A DNA stretch of 64,000 nucleotides from SZUA-22 sp963751695 (GTDB taxonomy: Bacteria > Bacteroidota > Ignavibacteria > Ignavibacteriales > Melioribacteraceae): assembly GCA_963751695.1 (NCBI GenBank), contig CAVVVP010000010.1, positions 310,001 to 374,000 of the forward strand, written 5' to 3'. Every line of letters starts with the position of its first letter. Within the stretch, counting starts at the first letter, position 1. Positions 9,588 through 18,154 of the stretch are shown one piece after another. The translations under genes were made by a program, and so were the position numbers. Under the pieces are notes generated by a model. The model had not been told where the DNA came from. It did no database searches and worked only from the letters and a program-made list of their open reading frames with translations.

Positions 9588-12500
9588 TTCCTACTCTACC
9601 ATACATAGTCTGATCTGCATTCCCTACACCCATAATTTCAGCAATATATCCTGGATCACCTGGCTCATACAGATCTGCCAAACCAGAAAAATGACCAATT
9701 TCATGTGTAGCTACATTCTCAACATCAAGATCATAATCATCATCAAGGGGTAATTCGTCAGTAGTACTTGAGATCTTCCAGCTAAACCGAGTTCCCTTTG
9801 AAGAAATTGGGACAGCATTAAAAGCAATATCTACATCAAAAAATTCGCCAGTAATTGAATTATACCTCACCCTTGTTACAGCAGCGGCTTGTGGAGGCAG
9901 ATCCTTATAATCAGGTTTATTTGCATTTCCCCAGTCAGCTTCATCAATCCAAACAACATTATTGATGCCATCTGGATCACCTCCCCATTTATTTGTTTCA
10001 TCTATAATAATATTATTCACATTATCAACATTTCTATTATAACTCAAAAGCGGCTCTGCAGTACCAAAGTCGAAGTCACTCCAATTTTTAAATCCTTCAA
10101 CAATAGAATTCTCATAATCATTTACTTCAGTGTTCATATTAAGCACTGATCGCGATATTGTAAAGGTTGCATTGCCGTCCGGCCAGTGAAGAGGGATACT
10201 ACCGCTAGCACTAGATGTAGTGTTAACCTTAAAATGTAAACCTGCATCCGCATAGACTGTCCTCACTTCAGAAAATTCTGAAGTATTACCTGCTGCATCA
10301 GTCAGAGTGGCTATTACTTCATCTTTTGCTGCAACTAAATTTGGGAATAATTCATTATCAGCCTGATCAACTATTGGCCATTCTAGTACAAGATCACTAT
10401 TCCCACCATCTGAAATAAAGCTAGCGTAACCAAGATACTCTTGAATCTCACCTGAACTTGGCACTTTAAAAAATTCAATAGAATACTCTGCATTAGGTGT
10501 ATTGCCTAAACCACCAATAACTATCGAATTATCATTCGCGGTGGAGTTATAAAAAATCTTTAGTACAGGAGCTTTTATGTCGCCATTGGCATTCTCATTT
10601 AAAATTATACCAGAATTAACATCAGTATTATTATAAATTAAATTCTTATTGAAAATAGTATTGTAATTTCCTTCTAAAACAAAAACTCCATTAAGATCAT
10701 TACCAAATATGTGATTTCCTTCCAGGTCGTTGTAATCACCCGAAATTTCAACACCATGGCCTGTATTTTCGGAAATAATATTATTAGAAAGAGTATTTCC
10801 AGAAAGAGTTTCACCATTATTTATAGAAATACCGTTGCCTGTATTTCCTGAAACGGTATTACCTAAAGAAACTTCAACCCCATCTACTAAATCTACTCCA
10901 CCAATTACATTACTTGTTGATAAACCTTGGACAAGAATACCATCACCACCATTTCCAGCAGAACCCTCGACGCTTTCATCACTACCAATTATATTTGAAG
11001 TAAGAACGTTGTTATTCCCTTGTACTAGGAAACCATGACTTAAGTTTGAATGTACATTATTTCCTGAAAGTGTTCTTCCATTAGCACTAAGGGAAATCCC
11101 GATATTGTTAGTCTGGATATTATTATTTGTGACAGCTCCGCTGCCTCCGGATATCAACAATCCCGAACCACCAAAACCTGTTACAGTATTTAATGTCACT
11201 TCTTGAGTTCCCCCTACAATAGTGATTCCATTTTCAATAGTTTGAGGATCAGTGAGGGATGCAGTAAGTTCGTTATTCTTTACTAAACCATCGCTAGTTC
11301 CAAGAACCTCTATTCCAAAACCACCATTTATCGTAAATGTATTTCCTGATACTTCTCCAGTTCTATCAGTCAGACTAATACCCGATCCAATACTTCCAGT
11401 ATTGCCTATCACATTTCCTGATCCTCCAGAAACTGAAATTGCAACTCCATTATCTGCAAATGTGTTTGAGCTAATCAATCCTGAAGAGTTAACAGAGGAT
11501 ATACTAAACCCAGAATTACTATTAAAAGTGTTGTTAGTGATATTGTTTCCAGCGAGTGGCTCTGTACCAAAAACATCTATACCTTTTGAAATGCTTCCAT
11601 TAATTTCATTATTAGTCACTGTATTATCTGATGAAGTAATACTTATTGCAGTCCCATTTGAACTAAATGAATTGTTTTCAATTGTATTCTCATCGCCAGA
11701 AAGTAAAACTGCGGTCTCAAAATTAGTTAATGCTAGCCCGGTTAAAGTGTTACCTGAGGCAGTAAAATTTAATCCCACATAATTTCCACCGCTAACAGTG
11801 ATTAGCGGACCGTCTTCGTTTTTCTGAAAACTTGCATCCATGTAAACTGTTCTAGTAATAGCAGGAAGTTCTGCAACATTTATCAAAAATGGACCGGTAC
11901 CAGGTATATAGAAATAGATTAAATTATTGATAGTTTGTGCATTTGCCTCCATAATAGCAGATCGCAGTGTAACACCACCGTTTGAAGTAACAGCACTACC
12001 GTCACCAGGGATAGGGTCAGCCTCATCGCCGGTTGTATTAACAATTAAAAATGGGATATTTTTGCTATCAACAATATTAGTATAGGTAACAGTAAGGTGG
12101 TTAGGTGTTGTTGTGTCATAATTTGAAATATCTTCAACAGTGTTGTCTTGATCATTGTTAGATGGATCATCGTCAGAGAATGACCACCTTCCTATTAGAT
12201 ATTCTGCAATCGAACTTGGGAAGTTTTCAGAAGGACTTCCATTCCCACCCGAAGCATTCATATGTTTAGATTCAATTGCGATATTCCAGAATCTAATTTC
12301 ATCAATCAGCCCTCTTAGTGCTCCTTCATCCGAATTTGCAACATATACCCCAGCATTAGGACCATCTAACTCTGGTACTAATGAAGGGTCTCCCGGTTCA
12401 GTAACCTCTTTACCATTTAGATAAAATTTAGGCGTTGTTCCATCATAAGTACCAGCTATATGAACCCATTGAAATATTGGAATTTTAACACCTGAGTTAA

Positions 12501-12786
12501 CTTCATTACCATCAATTCTAAAGTATGCCAAACCATTTTCAACAAAAACAGCGAAGTCTTCGTTCGTGTCTTCGTCAATCTGATATATTATTGGTGTTTT
12601 CTGTTCACCTATCAAATAAACCCAAGTCTCCACAGAGAATTCCGAATTAACGTTATAGGTCTGTAAAGCATATCCGTTGTCATCTTCACCATCGAATTGG
12701 TAAGCCCAGTTCTTTTGCGCAATTACTGAACTTGATGCTAGTAGAATCAATAAAAAGCCAAGTAAAAATCTTATCAAATGTTTCAT
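9493..12786 (-). CDS. N-terminal half of secreted protein: LamG, parallel beta-helix, metzincin protease
   Basis: This frame starts with a signal peptide (residues 1-23, ending in IAQ). A LamG/concanavalin-like domain follows at about 25-200, then a right-handed parallel beta-helix of NTxxGN-type coils from about 330 to 770. A metzincin protease domain ends it at about 860-1080. The zinc motif HEIGHFSGLAD lies near residue 1028 and is followed by a Met-turn (EIMGV). Matrixin-like proteins are extracellular zinc endopeptidases. It has no sorting tail; that is found on the overlapping downstream frame. Together 7065-12786 is one base longer than a multiple of three, consistent with a single inserted base near 9510-9525. 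The corrected protein would be about 1906 residues with signal peptide at one end and sorting domain at the other. Confidence 0.87.
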   Translation of the reverse strand: MKHLIRFLLGFLLILLASSSVIAQKNWAYQFDGEDDNGYALQTYNVNSEFSVETWVYLIGEQKTPIIYQIDEDTNEDFAVFVENGLAYFRIDGNEVNSGVKIPIFQWVHIAGTYDGTTPKFYLNGKEVTEPGDPSLVPELDGPNAGVYVANSDEGALRGLIDEIRFWNIAIESKHMNASGGNGSPSENFPSSIAEYLIGRWSFSDDDPSNNDQDNTVEDISNYDTTTPNHLTVTYTNIVDSKNIPFLIVNTTGDEADPIPGDGSAVTSNGGVTLRSAIMEANAQTINNLIYFYIPGTGPFLINVAELPAITRTVYMDASFQKNEDGPLITVSGGNYVGLNFTASGNTLTGLALTNFETAVLLSGDENTIENNSFSSNGTAISITSSDNTVTNNEINGSISKGIDVFGTEPLAGNNITNNTFNSNSGFSISSVNSSGLISSNTFADNGVAISVSGGSGNVIGNTGSIGSGISLTDRTGEVSGNTFTINGGFGIEVLGTSDGLVKNNELTASLTDPQTIENGITIVGGTQEVTLNTVTGFGGSGLLISGGSGAVTNNNIQTNNIGISLSANGRTLSGNNVHSNLSHGFLVQGNNNVLTSNIIGSDESVEGSAGNGGDGILVQGLSTSNVIGGVDLVDGVEVSLGNTVSGNTGNGISINNGETLSGNTLSNNIISENTGHGVEISGDYNDLEGNHIFGNDLNGVFVLEGNYNTIFNKNLIYNNTDVNSGIILNENANGDIKAPVLKIFYNSTANDNSIVIGGLGNTPNAEYSIEFFKVPSSGEIQEYLGYASFISDGGNSDLVLEWPIVDQADNELFPNLVAAKDEVIATLTDAAGNTSEFSEVRTVYADAGLHFKVNTTSSASGSIPLHWPDGNATFTISRSVLNMNTEVNDYENSIVEGFKNWSDFDFGTAEPLLSYNRNVDNVNNIIIDETNKWGGDPDGINNVVWIDEADWGNANKPDYKDLPPQAAAVTRVRYNSITGEFFDVDIAFNAVPISSKGTRFSWKISSTTDELPLDDDYDLDVENVATHEIGHFSGLADLYEPGDPGYIAEIMGVGNADQTMYGRVGNETTKRSLFDYRATEKHNHNADWENTEINRS

Positions 12787-12830
12787 TTTTAATCCTAGAA
12801 TTTTAAATTCTCTTTAAGTACTTACTATTA

Positions 12831-13328
12831 TTATTCAGCTAAATAACTTTTTATCTGCTTTTTTAAGTCAGCTACTTTTTTATTTGAAGTCGTTAATTTG
12901 GCTTCTGAATCTTTATCTTTCATTATCTCAATTTTGCCATTTTCACCATCGTACACTCTGTACTTTCCATCATTTTTATCCATCTTAACAAAGAGTACCA
13001 TCTCTTCCTGTTCCTTAAAAGTTGGAATATGTGTATATAGTTCACCAACTTCACCAACTTCACCACCGAGGTGCCTAACTACTATAGATTTGTCGCTAAC
13101 GGTTCCTTTAAAATATTCCTCAACCTCAACTGTAACATCAGTATAAATCCTAGTCTTATCTTCATTCCAACTTGATTTTTGCTCTTTAACCTTCCCTACA
13201 AGTATCGCTTCTGAGTTCTTTGTTAGCGTTTTAAGGTCAGTCGAAATCGTTTGTGCATTTGCAGTTATTAATAACCCCAACAGCATAGCAAGTAATATGA
13301 AAAGAAGCTTTTTAATTTTATTATTCAT
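12831..13328 (-). CDS. Small secreted protein of unknown function
   Basis: I do not recognise a named function. The protein has 165 residues, with a signal peptide at about 1-25 (hydrophobic core, ending ANAQ) and a mature part rich in beta strands, with a glycine-rich GGEVGEVGE stretch near residue 90 and a lysine-rich C-terminus. A strong GGAGG ribosome site lies before the ATG. It lies 44 bases upstream of the metzincin gene in the same direction, so the two are probably co-transcribed. A helper or inhibitor role for the protease is conceivable only from position. Confidence 0.8.
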   Translation of the reverse strand: MNNKIKKLLFILLAMLLGLLITANAQTISTDLKTLTKNSEAILVGKVKEQKSSWNEDKTRIYTDVTVEVEEYFKGTVSDKSIVVRHLGGEVGEVGELYTHIPTFKEQEEMVLFVKMDKNDGKYRVYDGENGKIEIMKDKDSEAKLTTSNKKVADLKKQIKSYLAE

Positions 13329-14081
13329 TAATTCCTCCAGTTGGAAAATTATATCGTTACAAATTCTTATAAACGGATATACATTTATAGAAAATTAAAC
13401 TATTCAAATATTTTTGAGTCTGAGTGCAGAAAATCTGAAAGGAACCCTCGAGAAATGTTTTTCTGTTAAATGAAAAATATATCATCTTACCCTTACTAAT
13501 CTTTTATTTTTTCAAATATTTATAAATAATAGTTTATTATTATAAATAAGAGAACATGTCGAATATAAGCTTAATGATCACAATTGTCAATGTTTTAGTC
13601 GTGTATTATTTTCGGTATTAAATAATACAGATAAATATTTCTATTTTAAATAGAAGTAATAATTTTCGTATTAAATTGGTTATTGGCTTATGACAAGGTA
13701 GAATACTAATAGAAATGACCAATCCCCAGTAATTAGAGACTTACAATACTTTACCATTGTAAACAATAATTATTCCAATAATCAATTGAGGAAATTTTCC
13801 ATCTATTTTATTATGAAAAAATAACTTATAGTAATCACTCAATTGTTCTAATTCTAAATTTGAAAGTAATTTTAGTAAAGATTTTTAACTCTGGTTAATT
13901 TATTTAACGTAAAATAATATTTTTAATCTAGTCAATACAAATTATATGCTTTTTGTACTTTCTAAGAAAATTGGTTTTTACATATATTGAAGATAAAATT
14001 AATTCAAGCTATTATATAATAATAGATATTTTACTATAAATTATTTACTTTTCATAATTCCTTAAATATTTAAGTTTGTTC
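13329..14081. other. Long AT-rich intergenic region without a recognisable gene
   Basis: This roughly 750-base stretch separates the minus-strand secreted-protein genes from the plus-strand STAS cassette, so it must hold promoters for both. I find no open frame of convincing length and no tRNA or known RNA. The one clear structure is the inverted repeat at 13603-13628. The motif TTTCG(G)TATTAAA occurs inside that repeat and again near 13663. Confidence 0.6.
13603..13628. repeat. Perfect 9-bp inverted repeat, possible operator
   Basis: GTATTATTT and AAATAATAC face each other across an 8-base spacer, in the divergent intergenic region. No T run follows, so it does not look like a terminator. 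A regulator binding site is possible; there is no further evidence. Confidence 0.5.
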
Positions 14082-14372
14082 ATGTTCGGTATTAAAATTC
14101 AAGAAGAAGCAAAAACGTTGTTCATATCAGGGCAATTTGACCATTCAAAGGTTGTAGAAGCTAAAGAGCATTTTGATAAAATTAAAGATTCGATTACAAT
14201 TGACATGAGTGGATTGGAATTTATTTGCAGCGCCGGAATTGGTATGTTAGTGATGACATTTTCACGTCTAAAGGCTCTTGGAAAGGAAATGCACTTGTCA
14301 AATCTTAATACCCATATCAGTAATGTTTTTAAGATATCAAATCTTGATAAAATTTTTTCAATCAGAAATTAG
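14082..14372 (+). CDS. STAS-domain protein (anti-sigma factor antagonist type)
   Basis: A single STAS domain of 96 residues, like SpoIIAA and RsbV. The signature around the phosphorylatable serine is visible (MSGLEFICSAGIGML, near residues 45-60). Such proteins switch partners: phosphorylated by a HPK-type kinase they are inactive, and PP2C phosphatases reactivate them. A TTG at 14076 would add two residues; the ATG at 14082 is preferred because it gives the usual N-terminus, although neither has a clear ribosome site. No anti-sigma kinase is seen nearby. It opens a plus-strand group with the flavoprotein at 14469, and the propeller-PP2C protein at 3777 is the only matching phosphatase in the window. 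Confidence 0.88.
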   Translation: MFGIKIQEEAKTLFISGQFDHSKVVEAKEHFDKIKDSITIDMSGLEFICSAGIGMLVMTFSRLKALGKEMHLSNLNTHISNVFKISNLDKIFSIRN

Positions 14373-14468
14373 TTGTAAATAATTAATGTTTCTTATTTGC
14401 ATATGAAAATATACAGGACCTATTTTATTACTTTTTAGAATTAAGAATTCAAATAAAAAGAGGTAACC

Positions 14469-15815
14469 TTGGTTGATAATTCAAATCCAAATAATCATAA
14501 TCTTGAACTGACCTCTGGCTCAAATGTTTGTGTGATTGGTGGAGGCCCTGCTGGTAGCTTTTTTAGCTATTTTCTTTTAGATCTTGCAGATCGAATGGGT
14601 GTCGATATTAACATAGATATTATTGATGCAAAGAATTTTTTCAATTTGGGACCCTCTGGATGCAATCATTGTGGTGGAATTATTTCAGAATCATTAGTTC
14701 AATCTTTAGCAACTGAAGGGATAGTGTTACCTTCAGATGTAGTCAGAAGAGGAATAGACTCATATGTTATGCACACTGATATTGAGAATGTAATGATAAT
14801 GACCCCGCTTGAAGAAAAAAGGATTGGTTCTGTTTTTAGAGGCAGTGGTCCTTTAGGTGGGGATAGCACGGGGTTTAAAAGCTTTGATAAATATCTTCAG
14901 CAATTATGTATTGATAGTGGAGCAAATTTTATAAATGATAAAGTTACTTCAGTAGATTTTTCGAATGAACTTCCCCGCGTAACAACTAAAAATGAATTTG
15001 AAAAATCGTATGATCTTGTTGTTGGCGCTGTTGGGCTTGATAACAAATCACTGAAAATGCTTAAAGAGGCCAATTCAAATTATGAATCTCCAAGTACTAC
15101 AAAAACCTACATAAGTGAATATTATTTAGGGGAGGAATTAGTCTCAAAACATTTTGGGAACTCGATGCATGTATTTCTCTTGAATATACCGAATCTTGAA
15201 TTCGGTGCACTAATCCCCAAAGGTCATTATGTAACACTTGTTTTATTAGGATCAGAAATAGATAAAAAACTTGTTGAGACATTCTTAAACTCATCTGAGG
15301 TAATAAACTGTTTTCCAAAGGATGTTTCTTTATCAAGTATGTTCAGATGCCAATGTTATCCAAAGATAAACACTAGCACAGCAAAATATATTTATGCAGA
15401 CCGATTTGTAACAATTGGTGATTCTGGAACTTCCAAACTTTATAAAAATGGAATTGGAGCAGCTTATATTACCGCAAAGGCCGCAGCTACCACTGTAATG
15501 CTCAATGGAATATCAGCTAAAGATTTCAAGAAGAATTTTATGCCTGCTTGCAAATCGTTACATTTTGATAATTCGGTTGGGAAAATAGTTTTCTTGGTTA
15601 CAAAGATGATAAAAATCTCTTCTCTTTTGAAAAAAGGTGTTGTTAAAATGGTAAGCAAAGAACAGCACAAAGGAGGAGAAAAAAGAAATATGAGTATAGT
15701 TCTTTGGGATACATTCACTGGAAGCGCACCATATAAAGAAATCTTTTTTAGAAGTATAAAACCTTCCTTTTTAATTGGATTGTTATGGAACACACTCAGC
15801 TCATTAAAACGTTAG
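14469..15815 (+). CDS. FAD-dependent oxidoreductase, geranylgeranyl-reductase-like
   Basis: A 448-residue flavoprotein. The N-terminal dinucleotide fold shows GGGPAG near residue 25. A CNHCGG cysteine motif near residue 68 resembles that of geranylgeranyl reductases, and the second FAD motif is at about 318 (TIGDSGT, then KNGIGAAY). Relatives reduce isoprenoid double bonds or oxidise hydrophobic substrates at the membrane; the substrate here is unknown. The start is a TTG at 14469 with an AGAGG ribosome site a few bases upstream. It is followed by an unknown protein and flanked by two STAS genes, all on the plus strand. It is an unusual neighbourhood for a lipid-reductase-like enzyme. Confidence 0.82.
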   Translation: MVDNSNPNNHNLELTSGSNVCVIGGGPAGSFFSYFLLDLADRMGVDINIDIIDAKNFFNLGPSGCNHCGGIISESLVQSLATEGIVLPSDVVRRGIDSYVMHTDIENVMIMTPLEEKRIGSVFRGSGPLGGDSTGFKSFDKYLQQLCIDSGANFINDKVTSVDFSNELPRVTTKNEFEKSYDLVVGAVGLDNKSLKMLKEANSNYESPSTTKTYISEYYLGEELVSKHFGNSMHVFLLNIPNLEFGALIPKGHYVTLVLLGSEIDKKLVETFLNSSEVINCFPKDVSLSSMFRCQCYPKINTSTAKYIYADRFVTIGDSGTSKLYKNGIGAAYITAKAAATTVMLNGISAKDFKKNFMPACKSLHFDNSVGKIVFLVTKMIKISSLLKKGVVKMVSKEQHKGGEKRNMSIVLWDTFTGSAPYKEIFFRSIKPSFLIGLLWNTLSSLKR

Positions 15816-15921
15816 GCATACTATTTGATGATCAGATATTTAGGCAATGGTCATAAATGGAATGCAACTAATCCTTTAAATTTTATTATTCATAGATTAT
15901 TAAATTATTTTAGGCACAGTT

Positions 15922-16680
15922 TTGGAAAATATTATTAAGTCTCAAGCATTAAATACAAATTCTAAATTAAGTTCAGGAATATTCTCAGATATTCTAAAAT
16001 ATTTTTTTAATAAACCAAAAATTAATACAGCAATTAAGTACAAAAACCAAAATCAAAGAGAGGAATTTTCTCGCAGAATTGAGCAGAGAATTGGTATAGA
16101 TGTTGAAAATTATTCTGTTTTGAATATACATAAGATTGGAATAAATGCCCCAGTGAATTACGTTTTTGAAGAATTACTAAAATGGGATGGAAATTCAGTT
16201 TATTGGCCTAACTCTCTCGCAAAAGTTGACCGAAATAATAACCAGCTAGAAGACATTCAAATTTTGTTGTTTGGGTGGTCGAATTATCCAGGTGGATTAA
16301 AAAATAGTTTTTTAGGCCTTAAATATATTCCTTTATTTAAATTAAATAAAATCAAATTTCAGCAGATTCCCGATCCACTCAGCTACGATAATCCTAGGTA
16401 TCTACTATTTAAATGCAGTGGTGGATACCCAATTGGAATTTTTTCTATGTACGTGCGATCCCCCATTTCCGAAAATAAAGAGACTGAACAATCACAATTG
16501 TTTTTAATGGTCGGTTTCAATTTTTATGGAAAAGAAACTAGCTCGAAAAGTAGTTTGATTCATTTTCTATGGCAAGGAATTCACAATAGATTTACAGCCA
16601 ATATAATGAATAGATTTAAGTTGTTATGTGAATCAAATTTTGAAAATGTTAAAAATGTTAAAAATGGCGCAAGTTTATAA
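15922..16680 (+). CDS. Hypothetical protein, possibly SRPBCC-like
   Basis: A 252-residue protein with no signal peptide or clear membrane helix. From about residue 75 the pattern 'NAPVNYVFEELLKWDG', later GGYPIGIFSMYVR and a C-terminal amphipathic helix, is reminiscent of SRPBCC (START-like) hydrophobic-ligand-binding domains. This is a fold guess from pattern only. The likely start is TTG at 15922; no good ribosome site is seen. It lies about 100 bases after the flavoprotein and 75 bases before the second STAS gene. A lipid-binding partner for the flavoprotein would make sense but is inference. Confidence 0.65.
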   Translation: MENIIKSQALNTNSKLSSGIFSDILKYFFNKPKINTAIKYKNQNQREEFSRRIEQRIGIDVENYSVLNIHKIGINAPVNYVFEELLKWDGNSVYWPNSLAKVDRNNNQLEDIQILLFGWSNYPGGLKNSFLGLKYIPLFKLNKIKFQQIPDPLSYDNPRYLLFKCSGGYPIGIFSMYVRSPISENKETEQSQLFLMVGFNFYGKETSSKSSLIHFLWQGIHNRFTANIMNRFKLLCESNFENVKNVKNGASL

Positions 16681-16754
16681 AAATTTAACAAAATAGTTTC
16701 AATAAAAAATATTCAATTGAAAAACGACAATTAATATTAAAGTAGGAGAATTTA

Positions 16755-17060
16755 ATGGAATTTTCATTGGAGAAGTTAGACGGTAAGTCAATTATTACAT
16801 TGGATAAAAATATAAGTGTTGGATTGGACGCAGCAAAAATCCAAAACACTATAATTGATTTACTTGAGGAAGGAAGCAAAACTATAGTAGTAGACCTATC
16901 AAAGCTTAATTACATTACTAGCTGGGGAATTGGAATCCTAATTTATGCTTTTTCAACTTGCTCTAATAAAAATGTAGATTTTTACCTTACGGGGGTTAAT
17001 GAACGGGTACTAACGATTTTAAAGAGAATTAAAGTGGATAAGATTATTACAATAAAATAA
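16755..17060 (+). CDS. STAS-domain protein (second copy)
   Basis: A 101-residue single STAS domain. The serine region reads YITSWGIGIL near residues 54-63, so the phosphorylatable serine is kept, but the residue after it is Trp instead of the small residue in the first copy. The ATG at 16755 has a strong AGGAG site six bases upstream. It is clearly a different paralogue from the protein at 14082, not a duplicate. The pair brackets the flavoprotein and the unknown protein, suggesting two antagonists reading different inputs or one acting as a structural scaffold. Confidence 0.88.
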   Translation: MEFSLEKLDGKSIITLDKNISVGLDAAKIQNTIIDLLEEGSKTIVVDLSKLNYITSWGIGILIYAFSTCSNKNVDFYLTGVNERVLTILKRIKVDKIITIK

Positions 17061-17071
17061 TTTGATTGAAC

Positions 17072-17105
17072 AATATTGATTAATTAATTATAATAAATCA
17101 ATATT
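17072..17105. terminator. AT-rich inverted repeat between convergent genes
   Basis: AATATTGATT (17072-17081) pairs perfectly with AATCAATATT (17096-17105). It lies between the stop of the second STAS gene and the stop of the gene at 17123, so it may be a weak bidirectional terminator. All-AT stem bases make this uncertain. Confidence 0.4.
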
Positions 17106-17122
17106 AGTTTGTTGCTATTGCT

Positions 17123-17914
17123 CTAAGGTTTTAGTTTTTCAATGATATTTTCAATCTGCTTAGCTTGCTTCTTATTAATTATGTCCTTTTCAATTTTATT
17201 TTTGGATTCTTGCAATTTCGTGCTTTCAATATTTTGCCCTCTCTTGTTTATAAAATATTTAGAAATTAGTGAATAGTTCTCATCATAATACTCTGAAGCA
17301 GATAGTAAATCATATTTAAAGAGCAAATCAAAGAGATACACTAATTGCGACTCAGTACCATTCCATTTGATTTTGTCCTCTTTGTAATTTGCATGTTGTG
17401 TTGATTTATTAACTTGATCTTCTCCAACCTGCAAGCGCATCAAATCTCTTTGATACTGTATCTCAGAAGTTATAATTGTTCTCAATTCATCAATTTTTTC
17501 TAATAATCCTTCTTCATATACAACCAGATCTTTGTAGCTAAGATGAGGTGTGCCACTAAACAAATCTGAGAAAGTGCTTTGTAAAAAAGAGCTCCCTATT
17601 TCACTAATCCATTTTAGAAATATTTCTTTATCTGAATTAGTAATAATATCTTTTGAAATATAGTCGATTACATGAGGTGTGGATAAATCAAAATTCTTGT
17701 TACTATCGTAAAGCAATTTTAAGGAGTAATTGTAGAAGATTTTTTTAGTTAGGATACTTTGAGTTATTTTAATTTCTTTGAAAACAAATAACAGGTATTC
17801 TAATCTATCATTAACATTTCTCAGACTTTGAGTATAGGTTAATATTTTTTCATTACTAAAATCGAAGATTTCCTTTCTCAATTCCACTTGGTGCCTCTTC
17901 AAAATATAGAGCAA
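17123..17914 (-). CDS. RteC-like protein
   Basis: About 263 residues, alpha-helical. The C-terminal third (KIKWNGTESQLVYLFDLL near residue 183, then a helical block ending in IENIIEKL) matches the pattern of RteC-type proteins of Bacteroidetes. RteC regulates excision of conjugative transposons in Bacteroides, and relatives are scattered on mobile elements. The start is ambiguous: TTG at 17914 and a further TTG and GTG soon after are all possible, and no ATG is in frame upstream. It sits at the left edge of the scarred accessory region, consistent with a mobile-element origin. The assignment rests on the C-terminal pattern only. Confidence 0.6.
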   Translation of the reverse strand: MLYILKRHQVELRKEIFDFSNEKILTYTQSLRNVNDRLEYLLFVFKEIKITQSILTKKIFYNYSLKLLYDSNKNFDLSTPHVIDYISKDIITNSDKEIFLKWISEIGSSFLQSTFSDLFSGTPHLSYKDLVVYEEGLLEKIDELRTIITSEIQYQRDLMRLQVGEDQVNKSTQHANYKEDKIKWNGTESQLVYLFDLLFKYDLLSASEYYDENYSLISKYFINKRGQNIESTKLQESKNKIEKDIINKKQAKQIENIIEKLKP

Positions 17915-18154
17915 AAGTAATATTTTATTTCATATAAAGCTTGTTTTTTTTTATGAAATTTAAATTCAAACTAATTTCTTTGAGTCTTCGTAATACTTAA
18001 ATTATCATGTGTATAAAGATTATAATTTAAATTATGTGGACTTTTAATATTATTAAAATAACCTAGTATTACTTTTTCGTCTTCGGTAAATCAAAATAAT
18101 TATTTAATTTCATTCTCGAGAAAATTACTTCTGAACAATCTTTGAGCGATCATT

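Noticed and set aside
11252..11782. A 176-codon frame on the plus strand
   Set aside because: It is antisense to the repetitive beta-helix region and its proline/serine-rich product reflects complementary codons of the Asn/Thr/Gly coils. No ribosome site.
13329..14081. Hidden gene or RNA in the long intergenic region
   Set aside because: All frames are short and no cloverleaf, riboswitch-like core or terminator was seen; only an inverted repeat stands out.
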